A stretch of DNA of 64,000 nucleotides from Pseudomonas frederiksbergensis (GCF_001952935.1 NZ_CP018319.1:733501-797500), one strand, 5' to 3'; shown: positions 26,292 through 37,405, counted from the stretch's first letter. Made by a program: numbers and translations. Notes: generated by a model not told the origin, from the sequence alone.

Positions 26292-28256
26292 TCAGAGCCG
26301 AAAGTGCCCCACCATCCCCTTCAACTCAACCCCCAACTGCGCCAACTCGATACTGGAAGCCGCATTCCCCTGCATCGCCAACGAAGACTGATCCGCACTG
26401 GCGCGAATACTCGTGACACTGCGATTGATCTCCTCCGCCACCGAACTCTGCTCCTCGGCAGCTGCTGCGATCTGCTGGTTCATCTGCTGAATCAAAGACA
26501 CCGCCGCTGCAATACTCCCCAGCGCACTCTCCGTCTGCAACGCATCACTCACCGCCAGCTTCACCAGTTCGCCGCTGTTCTGAATCTGCTGAACAGAAGA
26601 CTGAGCCGCCGAACGCAAGGCGCTCACCAGTCGTTCAATCTCCTCGGTCGATTGCTGGGTACGCTTGGCCAAGGCCCGCACTTCATCGGCGACGACCGCA
26701 AAGCCCCTGCCCTGCTCGCCGGCTCGAGCCGCTTCGATCGCGGCGTTGAGGGCCAACAGGTTGGTTTGCTCGGCCACACTCTTGATGACGCTCAGCACCG
26801 TACCGATGTTCTGGATTTCGGCACTCAAGCTTTCGATGCTCGAACTGGCCGAGGTGGCTGAATCCGCCAACTGTTCGATCCGCGCCATGCTCTGGCGCAC
26901 CACCTGCTGGCCACTTTCAACCTTGTCGTCTGCCGTCTGCGCTGCCTGAGCGGCCTCTTCAGCATTACGCGCAACGTCGTGCACGGTGGCGGTCATCTGG
27001 TTCATCGCAGTAGCAACCTGTTCGGTTTCTTCCTTCTGGCTGCTGACTTCAAGATTGGTCTGCTCGGTCACCGCCGACAGCGACTGCGCTGAACTGGCCA
27101 ACTGTTCGATACCCGCCTGCAAACCGCTGACAATACTGCTGAGCCCTGCGCCCATCTGCTGCATGGCCTGCATCAACTGCCCGATCTCATCACGACGGGT
27201 CACTTCAACCGTTGCACTCAAATCGCCAGAGGCAATCTGTTGAGCAACCCGGATCACGCTGCGCAGCGGTGCCACGATCAACCGGGTAATAACCCAGGCC
27301 GCAATCAGCCCGACCAGCAGCGCCAGCGCCGAGGAACCGATGATCAGCATCGAATTCTTTTTCAGCTCCGCCTGCATCGACTGGTCTTCGGCGACATAGG
27401 CCTGGTCCACCCGCTCCATCACCTGAGCAGCGCGCTGATGGAGTTGCTCATAGACGGTTTTTTCCTGCGCCAGCAGGCCGGTGTATTCGGCGAGTTTTTC
27501 GCTGAATCCGCCAATGTGCCCGACCACTTCATTGAGGACCGTCTGGTAACCCTCATCCTTGACCGTGGTTTTCAACTGCTCGGCCTGGGTCAGCGCCTGG
27601 TCGGCCTGCTCGATCTTGCCCTGCCCTGCGCTGTCATCGCCTTTGCGACTCAGGTCCAGGCGCACGCGCGCTTCGTTCATGGCCTGCAACATCAACCGCG
27701 ACACCTGGCTGACCTGATTGGCCTGTTCGATGAACTGCCCTCCGTCCTTGCCTTCGGATTCCTTCAAGGTATAAGCGCCGTCATCGGCCAGCCCGGCCTG
27801 CAGCACGTCGAGGTTATTGGCCACGCTGGACACCGACCAACTGGCCATCTCCAGTGCCAGGTCCTTGCCCTGGCTGAGCGAGACGAACTCGTCGAAGGCC
27901 TTGCGATAAGCCCCCAATGACTGCTCCACATCATTCATCACCGGCACGTTGGCCGCAGACGCCGCTTTCAGTTGGGTTGCCAGGGCGATCAAGCCGTCAA
28001 CGCCCTTGCGTAGCGCATCAGCGGTTTTCGGGTTGCCGTGCAAAGCGTATTCCTGCTCGAGCAGTCTCACCTTGAGCAAACCGCTGTTGAGCGACGACAT
28101 CTGCTTGAGCCCGTCGAAGCGCTGGCTGATGGTTTGCAGTGACCAAACACCGATGGCCGCCACCAAGGCGGTCAACAGCAGCACCAGTACAAAACCGACA
28201 CCCAGTTTTTTCGCCATACCGAGGTTGGCAAAACGTCCTTGCACGGCCGAAATCAT
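26292..28256 (-). CDS. Methyl-accepting chemotaxis protein
   Basis: Chemoreceptor of 654 residues. It has a membrane segment (about 20-42), a periplasmic helical sensor of about 250 residues, a second membrane segment (about 300-325, [19 protein letters not shown]) and a HAMP domain. The cytoplasmic signalling region has the hairpin tip [21 protein letters not shown]. The sensor size fits a helical bimodular (HBM) type domain as in McpS-like receptors, but this is inference and the ligand is unknown. ATG 28256 has AGGGGA upstream; the frame is open to 28343 without support. Confidence 0.93.
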   Translation of the reverse strand: MISAVQGRFANLGMAKKLGVGFVLVLLLTALVAAIGVWSLQTISQRFDGLKQMSSLNSGLLKVRLLEQEYALHGNPKTADALRKGVDGLIALATQLKAASAANVPVMNDVEQSLGAYRKAFDEFVSLSQGKDLALEMASWSVSSVANNLDVLQAGLADDGAYTLKESEGKDGGQFIEQANQVSQVSRLMLQAMNEARVRLDLSRKGDDSAGQGKIEQADQALTQAEQLKTTVKDEGYQTVLNEVVGHIGGFSEKLAEYTGLLAQEKTVYEQLHQRAAQVMERVDQAYVAEDQSMQAELKKNSMLIIGSSALALLVGLIAAWVITRLIVAPLRSVIRVAQQIASGDLSATVEVTRRDEIGQLMQAMQQMGAGLSSIVSGLQAGIEQLASSAQSLSAVTEQTNLEVSSQKEETEQVATAMNQMTATVHDVARNAEEAAQAAQTADDKVESGQQVVRQSMARIEQLADSATSASSSIESLSAEIQNIGTVLSVIKSVAEQTNLLALNAAIEAARAGEQGRGFAVVADEVRALAKRTQQSTEEIERLVSALRSAAQSSVQQIQNSGELVKLAVSDALQTESALGSIAAAVSLIQQMNQQIAAAAEEQSSVAEEINRSVTSIRASADQSSLAMQGNAASSIELAQLGVELKGMVGHFRL

Positions 28257-28364
28257 TGCACTTAGTCCCCTGACATAGTCTGTTGACGCAGATTCGCAAC
28301 GGGCCTGTATCAACACAAGTCTCTGGCGTCTGAATAATGGCAAAAAGCTACGCTTGCGTCGTTT

Positions 28365-29756
28365 TCAGAACGCTTGAGGTCGATCCGGAGCGGTGGCCTG
28401 AAAAAACGCCCGTGCTCGCGGATCACAGGCATAGGCCACATTGATACGCTGCCAGTCACCGGCCTCTGCGGCGGGACTGAATGCCGTCGCAGAAGACAAC
28501 AGGACACCGAAGCGCTGGGCTTGTTTGCGCACCTGAGCGTAGTCGGACATCCGTGATCGCGCCCAGATGAACAATCCCCCGGCCGGTTTGCCGAAAACCT
28601 CCCATTCGGCGTCTTCCAGCACTTGCAGCGCAGCTTCCCTGTCATTGCTTAAACGCTGGCGCTGGCGCTGGACCAGTTTGCCGTAGGCACCGCTGGCCAA
28701 AAGGCTTGCCAGCACCGACTCGCAAAACCGTGAAGCGCCCATACTGCTGATCATCTTGACCTCGGCCAGCTGCGAAATAACCCCGGCGCCGGCCACTACA
28801 AAACCGACCCGCATCGAACTGCTGAGGGTTTTGGAGTAGCTGCCGACGTAGATCACGTTGTCATCGATCCCCAACGCAGCGAGGCGCGTACCGGGGCCGC
28901 TGTGCAAATCCGCATAGACGTCGTCTTCGATTACCAGAAGGCCATGGGTTTTGGCCAATTGCACAACCCGCTGCGCCACCGCCGGCGCCAGGCTGCTGCC
29001 AGTGGGATTTTGATAGAAGCTATTGATAAATATCCCGCAGGGCCTGTACTTGACCAGCAGCGCCTCGAGCGCTTCAATGTCCGGCCCGTGCGGGGTTCGC
29101 GGGACCTCGATCATGTTGACTCCGTGCAATCTGAGCAGGTCGAACAGCAAGCAATAACCGGGACTTTCCACCACCACGCAATCACCCGGTTTGAACAAGG
29201 TCCGCACGATCAGATCAAGCCCCTGACTGGCCCCCGCCGTTGTCAGGATTCGGCTTTCCTCCACTACGATATCCAACTGTTTCAGGCGTTTGTGGATCTG
29301 CTGGCGCAAGGCTGGCAGGCCCAGTGGCGTGCTGTAGTTGAACAGGCCGGCCATGTCGGTGCGACTGACCTGTCGGATCGCGTAGCTCAGGTCGTCAGTT
29401 TCACGCCAGCTCTCGGGCAGTCCGCCACATCCCAGCTTGAGTCGGCCCGAGGTGCCGCCCTGTGCCCTTTCGGCCCCCTCGAACCAGGGACAATCCTGTT
29501 GCCCCTGAGCGGCCAGCGCTGGGATGGCAACAATGAAACCGGCGCCATGACGCGGAGCCAGCACCCCTTGAGCCACCAGACGCTCACAGGCCTCAGCGAC
29601 GCTGGACTGACTGAGCAAATTGATCCGGGCGATTTGCCGCACAGAAGGCAAACGCGTCCCCGGTGGCACCTCGCCACGGCACAGCCAGCAGGCTAGCGCG
29701 TCGACGATTTGCTGTACGACCGGCACCAATGCCTGTCGATCGATTCTCAACTCCAT
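28365..29756 (-). CDS. MocR/GntR-type regulator with aminotransferase domain
   Basis: Protein of 463 residues. The N-terminal GntR winged helix (about 10-75: GEVPPGTRLPSVRQIARINLLSQSSVAEAC) is joined to a fold-type I aminotransferase domain with the PLP lysine in YVGSYSKTLSSSMRVG. MocR-type proteins use PLP as a sensor and regulate vitamin B6, GABA, taurine or efflux genes. ATG 29756 (MELRIDRQ) has AGGAG upstream; a TTG at 29762 is an alternative two codons earlier. It is not divergent from an obvious target; the neighbour on the right is an SDR on the same strand. Confidence 0.9.
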   Translation of the reverse strand: MELRIDRQALVPVVQQIVDALACWLCRGEVPPGTRLPSVRQIARINLLSQSSVAEACERLVAQGVLAPRHGAGFIVAIPALAAQGQQDCPWFEGAERAQGGTSGRLKLGCGGLPESWRETDDLSYAIRQVSRTDMAGLFNYSTPLGLPALRQQIHKRLKQLDIVVEESRILTTAGASQGLDLIVRTLFKPGDCVVVESPGYCLLFDLLRLHGVNMIEVPRTPHGPDIEALEALLVKYRPCGIFINSFYQNPTGSSLAPAVAQRVVQLAKTHGLLVIEDDVYADLHSGPGTRLAALGIDDNVIYVGSYSKTLSSSMRVGFVVAGAGVISQLAEVKMISSMGASRFCESVLASLLASGAYGKLVQRQRQRLSNDREAALQVLEDAEWEVFGKPAGGLFIWARSRMSDYAQVRKQAQRFGVLLSSATAFSPAAEAGDWQRINVAYACDPRARAFFQATAPDRPQAF

Positions 29757-29890
29757 GAGCAAGCAAACTCCTGTCCGTTTTGCGGGAAACAGTTAATCAC
29801 AAGAGCGGTCGATCAGTTGTGCGACAAAACCGCCAAAACCCTCGGTTCTAACCATTTGAAACACATTGTCCGCCCCCTTTAAGGAACCGA

Positions 29891-29920
29891 AAAAAAACCC
29901 GCACAAATGCGGGTTTTTTC
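29891..29920 (-). terminator. Rho-independent terminator of the SDR gene
   Basis: AAAAAACCCGCA and TGCGGGTTTTTT pair around a short loop. On the minus strand the T run follows the stem, 20 bp after the SDR stop. Confidence 0.88.
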
Positions 29921-29940
29921 CTACGTTTCACTGCCTGTAT

Positions 29941-30702
29941 TCAGAACGCCGTAACACCACCGTCCACCGCAAGCGAATGCCCTGTGGTGAACGCTGCGCC
30001 GTCGCTGCACAGGTACAGCACCGCGCTGGCGATTTCCTCGACCTTGCCGATGCGCCCGACCGGGTGCATCGCATTGGCGAACTCGCCTTTCTTCGGGTCG
30101 GCTTCATAGGCACGGCGGAACATGTCGGTGTCGATGACTGCCGGACACACTGCGTTCACCCGAATCTTTTTCTTGGCGTATTCGATGGCCGCCGATTTGG
30201 TCAGGCCGATCACTGCATGTTTCGACGCCGCGTAGATACTCATCTTCGGCGCAGCCCCGAGGCCGGCTACCGATGCGGTGTTGACGATCGCACCGCCGCC
30301 CTGGGCCAGCAGTAACGGCAACTGGTATTTCATGCACAACCAGACGCCTTTGACGTTGACGCCCATGATCGCGTCGAACTCGTCGACCGTACCTTCGGCC
30401 AGTTTGCCTTTCTCGATCTCGATGCCGGCATTGTTGAAGGCGTAGTCGAGACGGCCGTAGGTATTGACCACCTCGTCCATCAGATTTTTTACCTCGCTCT
30501 CCTGCGTGACGTTGCAGCGCACGAAGGTGGCTTCACCGCCAGCGGTACGAATCAGCGCCACCGTGTCCTCACCACCCGCCGCGTCCAGGTCGGCCACTAC
30601 CACTTTCAAGCCTTCAGCGGCGAATGCCTGGGCGGTCGCGCGGCCAATGCCATTGGCGGCGCCCGTTACAACGGCGACCTGGCCAGAAAACGTCATGCTC
30701 AT
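29941..30702 (-). CDS. SDR-family oxidoreductase
   Basis: Classical short-chain dehydrogenase of 253 residues. The Rossmann motif TGAANGIG is near residue 14, NNAG is in YAFNNAGIE, and the catalytic Ser and YAASK tetrad are in NTASVAGLGAAPKMSIYAASK. The C-terminus contains PVGRIGKVEEIASAVLYLCSD. Asp near the end of the second strand (VVVADLD) suggests NAD preference. ATG 30702 has GAGGAC upstream; the frame is open to 30756 without support. The substrate is unknown. It is divergent from the NADP-dependent oxidoreductase. Confidence 0.92.
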   Translation of the reverse strand: MSMTFSGQVAVVTGAANGIGRATAQAFAAEGLKVVVADLDAAGGEDTVALIRTAGGEATFVRCNVTQESEVKNLMDEVVNTYGRLDYAFNNAGIEIEKGKLAEGTVDEFDAIMGVNVKGVWLCMKYQLPLLLAQGGGAIVNTASVAGLGAAPKMSIYAASKHAVIGLTKSAAIEYAKKKIRVNAVCPAVIDTDMFRRAYEADPKKGEFANAMHPVGRIGKVEEIASAVLYLCSDGAAFTTGHSLAVDGGVTAF

Positions 30703-30937
30703 TGTTATGTCCTCGAAGAGAAGATGCGGGGGATCGCGTGTTGGCAATCTAGCCACAAGGGCCTGTGGCGCGGCAGCACTATCAAAAGGCCGGTTGGGTG
30801 CCCATGAGTGGCAGTGATAAAACCGCCGGCTCGACTATCACTGCACTGGATCAATGTGCATTCGCCGCATCAGCCAAACTTGCGGCATCGTTCATGAAGG
30901 TCTATCAACAAGTCTTCATTCATCTTGAGTGCCTGTC

Positions 30938-31942
30938 ATGACTACCCAGATCAATCGCCAGTTCCTGCTCGCCAAACGTCCGGTGGGCGCGGCGACCCGC
31001 GAGACCTTCACCTATCAGGAAGTACCGGTCGGCGAACCGGCTGCGGGTCAGATCCTGGTCAAAAACGAATACCTGTCCCTGGACCCGGCCATGCGTGGCT
31101 GGATGAACGAGGGCAAGTCCTACATCCCCCCGGTCGGTATCGGCGAAGTGATGCGCGCATTGGGCGTAGGCAAAGTCGTTGCCTCGAATAATCCGGGCTT
31201 CGCAGTCGGGGACTACGTCAATGGTGCCTTGGGTGTGCAGGATTACTTCCTCGGCGAGCCACGAGGTTTCTACAAAGTCGATCCGAAACTGGCGCCGCTG
31301 CCACGCTATCTATCGGCGCTGGGCATGACCGGGATGACCGCCTATTTCGCCCTGCTCGATGTCGGCGCACCAAAGGCTGGCGACACCGTGGTGCTGTCGG
31401 GCGCGGCCGGTGCGGTGGGCAGCATTGCCGGGCAGATCGCCAAGATCAAAGGTTGCCGGGTAATCGGCATTGCCGGGGGCGCGGACAAGTGCCGGTTCCT
31501 GATCGACGAACTGGGTTTTGACGGCGCCATCGATTACAAAAACGAAGACGTCCAGGCCGGCCTCAAGCGCGAATGCCCGAAAGGTGTCGATGTGTATTTC
31601 GATAACGTCGGCGGCGATATCCTCGACGCGGTGTTGAGTCGCCTGGCGATGAAGGCGCGGGTGGTGATCTGTGGCGCCATCAGCCAGTACAACAACAAGG
31701 AAGCGGTCAAAGGCCCGGCCAACTATCTATCGCTGCTGGTCAACCGCGCGCGGATGGAAGGTTTTGTGGTGATGGACTACGCCGCGCAGTTCGCCGCCGC
31801 CGGACAGGAAATGGCCGGTTGGATGGCCAAGGGGCAACTCAAGAGCAAGGAAGACATTGTGGAAGGTCTGGAGACGTTCCCGGAGACGCTGATGAAGTTG
31901 TTCAGCGGCGAGAATTTCGGGAAGTTGGTGTTGAAGGTTTAA
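30938..31942 (+). CDS. NADP-dependent medium-chain oxidoreductase (CurA-like)
   Basis: Zinc-independent MDR-superfamily reductase of 334 residues. It has an N-terminal GroES-like domain (LDPAMRGWMNEGKSYIPPVGIGEVMRALGVG) and a Rossmann domain with SGAAGAVGSIAGQIAKIKGCRVIGIAGG. This combination marks the leukotriene B4 12-hydroxydehydrogenase/CurA group, which reduces alpha,beta-unsaturated carbonyls with NADPH. ATG 30938 (MTTQINRQF) was chosen; a GTG three codons earlier is possible. The ribosome-binding site is weak. Confidence 0.9.
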   Translation: MTTQINRQFLLAKRPVGAATRETFTYQEVPVGEPAAGQILVKNEYLSLDPAMRGWMNEGKSYIPPVGIGEVMRALGVGKVVASNNPGFAVGDYVNGALGVQDYFLGEPRGFYKVDPKLAPLPRYLSALGMTGMTAYFALLDVGAPKAGDTVVLSGAAGAVGSIAGQIAKIKGCRVIGIAGGADKCRFLIDELGFDGAIDYKNEDVQAGLKRECPKGVDVYFDNVGGDILDAVLSRLAMKARVVICGAISQYNNKEAVKGPANYLSLLVNRARMEGFVVMDYAAQFAAAGQEMAGWMAKGQLKSKEDIVEGLETFPETLMKLFSGENFGKLVLKV

Positions 31943-31968
31943 CCCATATTTCAATGCTCCATAAACCG

Positions 31969-32060
31969 ATGTGGGAGCGGGCTTGCTCGCGAAGAGGGAG
32001 TTTCAGTCGACATTAGTGTTGACTGATACACCGCTTTCGCGAGCAAGCCCGCTCCCACAT
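31969..32060. repeat. REP inverted pair
   Basis: ATGTGGGAGCGGGCTTGCTC at 31969 continues to 31993 and pairs perfectly with 32036-32060. The spacer itself contains the partly palindromic CAGTCGACATTAGTGTTGACTG. It separates the convergent oxidoreductase and pyrF genes. Confidence 0.92.
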
Positions 32061-32079
32061 TTGGATCTTCAGTGCTTGG

Positions 32080-32778
32080 TTAAGCGAGTTCGGCGACTAC
32101 GGCAGCCAACGCCTTCGCCGGATCCGCGGCCTGGCTGATCGGACGGCCGATCACCAGGTAATCGGAACCGGCATCCAGCGCCTGACGCGGCGTCAGAATG
32201 CGACGCTGATCGTCCTGGGCGCTGCCCGCCGGACGAATCCCCGGAGTGACCAGTTGCAACGACGGGTGCGCCGATTTAAGGGCCTGGGCTTCCAGGGCCG
32301 AACACACCAGACCGTCCATCCCGGCTTTTTCCGCCAACGCGGCCAGGCGCAACACTTGCTCCTGCGGCTCGATATCCAGACCGATACCCGCCAGGTCTTC
32401 ACGTTCCATGCTGGTCAGCACGGTCACGCCGATCAGCAGTGGTTTCGGACCGGTGCGCTGGTCAAGCACTTCGCGGCACGCGGCCATCATGCGCAAACCA
32501 CCGGAGCAATGCACATTGACCATCCACACGCCCATCTCCGCAGCTGCCTTGACGGCCATGGCGGTGGTGTTCGGGATGTCATGGAACTTGAGGTCCAGGA
32601 ACACTTCGAAGCCCTTGTCACGCAAGGTGCCAACGATTTCCGAAGCACAGCTGGTGAACAGTTCTTTACCGACTTTGACCCGGCACAGCTTCGGGTCCAA
32701 CTGATCGGCCAGCTTCAGTGCGGCGTCACGAGTGGGGAAATCCAGGGCGACGATGATAGGAGTCTGGCAGGCGGACAT
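32080..32778 (-). CDS. pyrF: Orotidine 5'-phosphate decarboxylase
   Basis: Enzyme of 232 residues for the last step of UMP synthesis. It has [12 protein letters not shown] with the first active-site Asp, VKVGKEL, the catalytic [10 protein letters not shown] (Asp-x-Lys-x-x-Asp) and the phosphate-binding TPGIRP and VIGRPIS loops. ATG 32778 begins MSACQTPI with GAGAG upstream. The frame continues to 32874 but the family start is clear. Confidence 0.96.
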   Translation of the reverse strand: MSACQTPIIVALDFPTRDAALKLADQLDPKLCRVKVGKELFTSCASEIVGTLRDKGFEVFLDLKFHDIPNTTAMAVKAAAEMGVWMVNVHCSGGLRMMAACREVLDQRTGPKPLLIGVTVLTSMEREDLAGIGLDIEPQEQVLRLAALAEKAGMDGLVCSALEAQALKSAHPSLQLVTPGIRPAGSAQDDQRRILTPRQALDAGSDYLVIGRPISQAADPAKALAAVVAELA

Positions 32779-32966
32779 GAGTGGGCTCTCAGGCAGGTCG
32801 AAATCGGCGCGCATTGTAGCGGAACCAGCGCCTCTGCGGGACCCGATGATCGGTAATTCGTCGAGGCGGCTCAAGCAAGACTAGCCCTTGCCCCCATTGT
32901 GTCGAGTCAGAGCGTTACCGAACGCTGGATAGCGACAGCAATGGCGCAGGTTCCGAGGGCCTGATC

Positions 32967-34022
32967 TCAAGGTCGGCGATCCTCGACCCGAGCCTGACTC
33001 TTGCTCCAGTCGTTCAGCAGGCTGTAGGCCACCGCCAACAACGTCGGGCCGATGAACAAGCCAATAAACCCAAAGGCTATCAGCCCGCCAAACACCCCGA
33101 GCAGGACAATCACCAGCGGCAAATTACCGCCCCGGCTGATCAGGTACGGTTTGAGCACGTTGTCGACGCCGCTGATGATGAACATCCCCCAAACCCCGAG
33201 AAACACCGCCATCCCGTACTCACCCTTCCAGGCCAGCCAGGCCGTGGCCGGAATCCACACCAGTGGCGGCCCCATCGGAATCAGGCTCAACAAAAACGTG
33301 ACGATCCCCAGCACCAACGCCCCGGGAACCCCGGCAATCAAAAATCCGATCAACGCCAGAACCGCCTGGGCCGCAGCCGTCCCGATCACGCCGTTCACCA
33401 CCCGCTGCACCGTGCCCGCCACCAATTCAATGTAATACCCGGCACGGTCACCAATCAGCCGTTCCAGCAACCCATGAACAAATGCCGCCAGACGCGGCCC
33501 GTCACGGTAGAAAAAGAACACGAAGACGATACTCAACGTCAGTTCAAGTATCCCGCCGCCAATCTGCGCACTGCGCGCCAGCAGCCAATTGCCGACCTGG
33601 CCCAGATAAGGTTTGACCGCCAGCATCATCGCCGCGCCCTGCTGATCGATGCTGTTCCAGAGCCCCACCAGCCGCTCGCCCACCAAGGGAATACTGCCCA
33701 GCCAGGTCGGCGCTTCCGGCAACCCGTCGACCTGCACATCCTTGATGAACGCTGTGGCATCGCGCACATGGTCCGCGAGGTTGAACCCCAGCCAGACCAA
33801 CGGCAACGCCACCAGCAACATCCAGCCCAGCGTCAGCACGGCGGCCGCCAGGGATTCGCGACCATTGAGCAAACGCGTCAGCAAACGCATCAGCGGCCAG
33901 CTGGCAAACGCCAGCACCGCGCCCCAAAACAGCGCCGACCAGAACGGCGCCATCACCCAGAAGCTCGCGCCAAACAGCACCAGGAGCAGGATCTGCACCA
34001 ACAGCCGATCGTTATTGATCAT
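32967..34022 (-). CDS. AI-2E family transporter (PerM/YdiK-like)
   Basis: Inner-membrane protein of 351 residues with about seven to eight hydrophobic segments. The conserved C-terminal half reads GVDNVLKPYLISRGGNLPLVIVLLGVFGG and FIGLFIGPTLLAVAY, diagnostic of the family formerly called UPF0118. Members have been linked to autoinducer-2 export, ion exchange or permease roles, and the substrate here is not predictable. The start ATG 34022 has a weak GAG ribosome-binding site. The gene stands alone between pyrF and the DUF4892 gene. Confidence 0.9.
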   Translation of the reverse strand: MINNDRLLVQILLLVLFGASFWVMAPFWSALFWGAVLAFASWPLMRLLTRLLNGRESLAAAVLTLGWMLLVALPLVWLGFNLADHVRDATAFIKDVQVDGLPEAPTWLGSIPLVGERLVGLWNSIDQQGAAMMLAVKPYLGQVGNWLLARSAQIGGGILELTLSIVFVFFFYRDGPRLAAFVHGLLERLIGDRAGYYIELVAGTVQRVVNGVIGTAAAQAVLALIGFLIAGVPGALVLGIVTFLLSLIPMGPPLVWIPATAWLAWKGEYGMAVFLGVWGMFIISGVDNVLKPYLISRGGNLPLVIVLLGVFGGLIAFGFIGLFIGPTLLAVAYSLLNDWSKSQARVEDRRP

Positions 34023-34091
34023 CTAAATCTCGAAAAAAGTCAGTCCGCAAAAGAGTAGGCGAACGCAGCAAATACGTTCGCCGGATAAAGC

Positions 34092-34910
34092 TTATCGCAA
34101 CAGTTGGATGTGCAAGCCAGCACCTTCGACACTACCCGCTTCCATCCTGGCGGTACGCACACCCTGCCCGATCAGTGCCTGACGCCAGGCTTCAGCCTTC
34201 GGCCCGGAAATACTGACCCGCAATGTGGTGTCCAGATTCAACCCGCGCGAGATCAGGCGCAGCCAGGTTTCGTCAGGATCGCCGGTCAGTTTGGGGAAAT
34301 CGAGTTCACCGGTGCTTTTGAGCTCTCGCAGCAAGGTTGCAGAAGTCGGCAGCAAATCACCCAGCGGCGCGGCGGCGTCAAACTGTTCGACGTGCAGATA
34401 AGCTTTGCGATTGCCGCGCGTGATGCTGTAAAGCGCTACCAGCGTGTTGTCCTGTGGGGCCGCCAGGCGCAACAGCAAATAGGCTTGCTGATCATCGGCA
34501 CCATAAAGCTTGGCATTGCCGAAGACATCATTGGCCCACAGGCTGCTTTCGCCGCAATCTCGGGCCTGGCACCAGAACAGCAACTGGGCATCCTGCTTCT
34601 GCAAGGCTTCACGAGCGGCGGTGAAGGCCTCGGTGGAGGAATGCTCCGGTGGCAACTCGTAGGTTACCGAAGTGGCTTGCCCTCGGGCAGCGACCTGGCC
34701 GTCGAAGCGCAACTGGCCGCTGATTTTGCGGATCGAGCCCAATGGATAGATCCGCTCGAGTTCGGCGACCGGACGATAGTCAACGATCTGCGCATCGACC
34801 ATACGCGGCACGACCGGCAGGTCCTGACTGCCCGGGACATCGGCGGCAAATAACAGCGGACTGAAGCAACACAGCGCCAGCAGACTGAATGAACGCATGG
34901 ATAGACTCAT
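34092..34910 (-). CDS. DUF4892 domain protein (exported)
   Basis: Exported protein of 272 residues with a signal peptide ([20 protein letters not shown]). A DUF4892 domain then occupies most of the protein ([29 protein letters not shown]). The C-terminal 70 residues resemble an OmpA-like or peptide-loop fold ([11 protein letters not shown]). The start at 34910 overlaps the GST stop by four bases; an internal ATG at 34898 gives a cleaner signal peptide. The function is unknown. It corresponds to PA1624 in the recalled P. aeruginosa order. Confidence 0.82.
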   Translation of the reverse strand: MSLSMRSFSLLALCCFSPLLFAADVPGSQDLPVVPRMVDAQIVDYRPVAELERIYPLGSIRKISGQLRFDGQVAARGQATSVTYELPPEHSSTEAFTAAREALQKQDAQLLFWCQARDCGESSLWANDVFGNAKLYGADDQQAYLLLRLAAPQDNTLVALYSITRGNRKAYLHVEQFDAAAPLGDLLPTSATLLRELKSTGELDFPKLTGDPDETWLRLISRGLNLDTTLRVSISGPKAEAWRQALIGQGVRTARMEAGSVEGAGLHIQLLR

Positions 34911-35566
34911 CGGATCAGCATGGCCTGGGCACCCTTGATGATACTGGCGTCATCGATGCGCTCAGGCACCAGCAAACCGCGCTGTACCGCTGGACGCGCC
35001 TCCATGGTTGCCATCCAGCGCTGCAGGGCGGGCAAACCTTCGACCTCGACACCCGACCATTCATGGCCACGGACCCACGGATAAGTGGCGATGTCGGCAA
35101 TGCTGTATTCACCGGCCAGAAACTCTACGGCTTGCAGGCGCGTGTCGAGCACTTCATAGAGGCGGCGGGTTTCATGCTGATAGCGATCGATGGCGCCCTG
35201 GAGCTTCTCGGGGAAGTAACGGAAAAACACGTTGGCCTGGCCTTGCATCGGGCCGATCCCACCCATCTGGAACATCAGCCATTGCAATGCCACTGAACGC
35301 CCCTTGGGGTCTTTTGGCAGCAGTTTGCCGCTCAGTTCCGCCAGGTAAATCAGGATCGCACCGGATTCAAACACGGCGAAATCGCCGTTGGCGCGGTCGA
35401 CAATCGCCGGAATCCGGCCATTGGGATTGATCTTGAGGAAGCCCTCGGACTTCTGTTCCTTTTTGTCGAAACTCAAGGCGTGCACCGTGTAGGGCAGGCT
35501 GAGTTCCTCGAGCACGATAGAGACCTTGTGGCCATTCGGGGTCGCAGCGGTGTAGAGATCTATCAT
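34907..35566 (-). CDS. Glutathione S-transferase (YfcG-like, Nu class)
   Basis: GST of 219 residues. The N-terminal domain has [17 protein letters not shown], in which TPNGHK is the catalytic-loop pattern of Nu-class YfcG/YghU enzymes. [11 protein letters not shown] with the cis-Pro and [11 protein letters not shown] follow. The C-terminal helical domain contains [18 protein letters not shown] residues. YfcG-type enzymes have disulphide reductase activity (family knowledge). ATG 35566 has GGGAG upstream; the longer frame to 35620 is unsupported. Confidence 0.92.
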   Translation of the reverse strand: MIDLYTAATPNGHKVSIVLEELSLPYTVHALSFDKKEQKSEGFLKINPNGRIPAIVDRANGDFAVFESGAILIYLAELSGKLLPKDPKGRSVALQWLMFQMGGIGPMQGQANVFFRYFPEKLQGAIDRYQHETRRLYEVLDTRLQAVEFLAGEYSIADIATYPWVRGHEWSGVEVEGLPALQRWMATMEARPAVQRGLLVPERIDDASIIKGAQAMLIR

Positions 35567-35616
35567 GGTTGTCTCCCATTTCAACCCGCCCAGCCTCGAC
35601 AGTTGCCCGGCGCAAG

Positions 35617-36471
35617 TCAAGGAACGGCGAAGAACCGATTGAAACAGTCTGCGACAAGCTCGGCACCGGGTTCGTCATTCAGGTGCAAATGATGGCCGCC
35701 AGGCAGCTGTTCACGGCTAAAGGGTAGACGCTCCAGCAACTCGGGATGTTTGGCGAGCATGCCGTCGGCAGCCACCAGCAGTTTTGCAGGACAACTGACT
35801 CGCTGGACGAAGGCCATCGCCTGTTCGGAGGTCAGCCGCAGCGGCGACGGCAAGGTCAAGCGGTTATCGGTGCGCCAGGTATAACCGCCCGGCACCGGCA
35901 TCAATCCACGTTGGGCCAGCAGTTCTGCGGCTTCGCGACTGACAGCGACCAAGCCTTTCATGCGCGCCTCGATGGCCCGGTCGAGGGTGTTGTAGACCGG
36001 TTTGCGCTTCTCGCGCAAATCCAGCTGCGCTTGCAGGGCCATGCCCATCCGCTCGGCAGCGTTTTCGCCCTTGTCTGTAGGAGGAATGACGCCGTCGATC
36101 AACGCCAGGTGCGTCACGCGTTGCGGTAACGAACCGGCCAGCACCAGCGAAACGATCGCGCCCATGGAATGCCCCAGCAACCCGAAACGCTTCCAGCCCA
36201 ATTGCTCAGCCACTTGCAACACGTCATGGGCATAGTCCCACAGCGCGTAACCGGCACCGCTCGGCCGATGCCCGGAATGACCGTGACCGGCCATGTCCAG
36301 TGCGATGATGCGCAAGCCTTTGAGCTTCGGCGCCAGCCGGGCGAAGCTGTTGGCGTTGTCCAGCCAGCCATGCAAGGCGATTACCGGCATGCCGTCTTCG
36401 GGGCCGAACAAGTGCGCTGCCAACTCGATGTGCGGCAGGCTCAGGCGAACTTCTTCAACGACATTGCTCAT
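35617..36471 (-). CDS. Alpha/beta hydrolase
   Basis: Hydrolase of 284 residues. It has oxyanion-loop [10 protein letters not shown], nucleophile elbow GHSMGA, a late acidic residue and catalytic His in GGHHLHL. ATG 36471 overlaps the stop of the upstream hydrolase by four bases. The substrate is unknown; small esters or acyl-thioesters are possible. It is one of two adjacent, only distantly similar hydrolases (PA1621/PA1622 as recalled). Confidence 0.92.
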   Translation of the reverse strand: MSNVVEEVRLSLPHIELAAHLFGPEDGMPVIALHGWLDNANSFARLAPKLKGLRIIALDMAGHGHSGHRPSGAGYALWDYAHDVLQVAEQLGWKRFGLLGHSMGAIVSLVLAGSLPQRVTHLALIDGVIPPTDKGENAAERMGMALQAQLDLREKRKPVYNTLDRAIEARMKGLVAVSREAAELLAQRGLMPVPGGYTWRTDNRLTLPSPLRLTSEQAMAFVQRVSCPAKLLVAADGMLAKHPELLERLPFSREQLPGGHHLHLNDEPGAELVADCFNRFFAVP

Positions 36472-37274
36472 GCGCAATCCTGTTGGTGGCGACCGTCCCA
36501 CCGGCTGAGCAGGTTCTTCAGCAGTGTGGCCGTGTCCTGGGGACGTTCAAGGGGAAACATGTGGCCGCCTGGCATGGTCAGGGACTCGCCCAGCGGCAAG
36601 CGCCCCACGAGGCTTGCGTGATGACGCATCACCACCCGACTCTTGTGCCCGCGAACCACCGCCAGCGGCACTTTCAGTTGCCGTGTGCGGCCGGGACTGG
36701 TGTGCGGCACGCCGCGGTAGATACTGATTTCCGTGGCCGGGTCGAAGCGCAGGCGCAACCGGTCGCCCACCTTGTGCAAGCCATGTTGCAGGTAAGCGTC
36801 GAAGCATTCCGGGTCGAAGCCGCGAAACAGGGTTTTGCCCGCGAAATAGAGTCGAGCCGCTTCCAGATCGGTGAACTCTTCCCGCCGTCCCAACGTACGG
36901 CCGGCCGGGGTCAGGCGATCGATGAAACCGAAGCGTTTGGCAGCGCGGATCACCCATTGATCAGCGCGGGTCAGCACCGGCGAATCAAGCATCACCACGC
37001 CGCGATAGAGCTCGGGGCACCGCAACGCCGCGTGCAGATGCAACACGCCACCGAAGGAATGGCCTACGCCCCACACCGGTTCCGGTTGTTGCTCGAGGTG
37101 ATGAATCAACTCGTCGACCAGGTTGTACCAGTTGTCATCCGCCGGAAAACGCGGGTCGTGGGCGTGCTGCTGCAGATGCGTCACCTGGTACTCGGGCGCC
37201 AGCGCCGCGAATAACTTGCCGTAGGTGCCCGAGGGAAACCCGTTGGCGTGGGCGAAAAATATCTGTTGCGACAT
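36468..37274 (-). CDS. Alpha/beta hydrolase
   Basis: Hydrolase of 268 residues. It begins MSQQIFFAHANGFPSGTY with HANG in the oxyanion-loop position. The nucleophile elbow is GVGHSFGG, the acid is probably Asp in the VVMLDSPV region or later, and the His is in PGGHMFPLERP. It is followed by the second hydrolase with ATGA overlap. The acyl-CoA synthetase and thioesterase genes upstream suggest a lipid-related substrate (inference). Confidence 0.92.
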   Translation of the reverse strand: MSQQIFFAHANGFPSGTYGKLFAALAPEYQVTHLQQHAHDPRFPADDNWYNLVDELIHHLEQQPEPVWGVGHSFGGVLHLHAALRCPELYRGVVMLDSPVLTRADQWVIRAAKRFGFIDRLTPAGRTLGRREEFTDLEAARLYFAGKTLFRGFDPECFDAYLQHGLHKVGDRLRLRFDPATEISIYRGVPHTSPGRTRQLKVPLAVVRGHKSRVVMRHHASLVGRLPLGESLTMPGGHMFPLERPQDTATLLKNLLSRWDGRHQQDCA

Positions 37275-37405
37275 ACCTGTGATCCATCAACGAAAACGAG
37301 GGTTGATTGTCCGTAAGACGACGTCCTACAGCAATGACCGTAAGCGCCATGAATGATGACAGTCCGGTCAAGGAGGCTGCGTTCGGCTGCTACATGGAAA
37401 GCGTT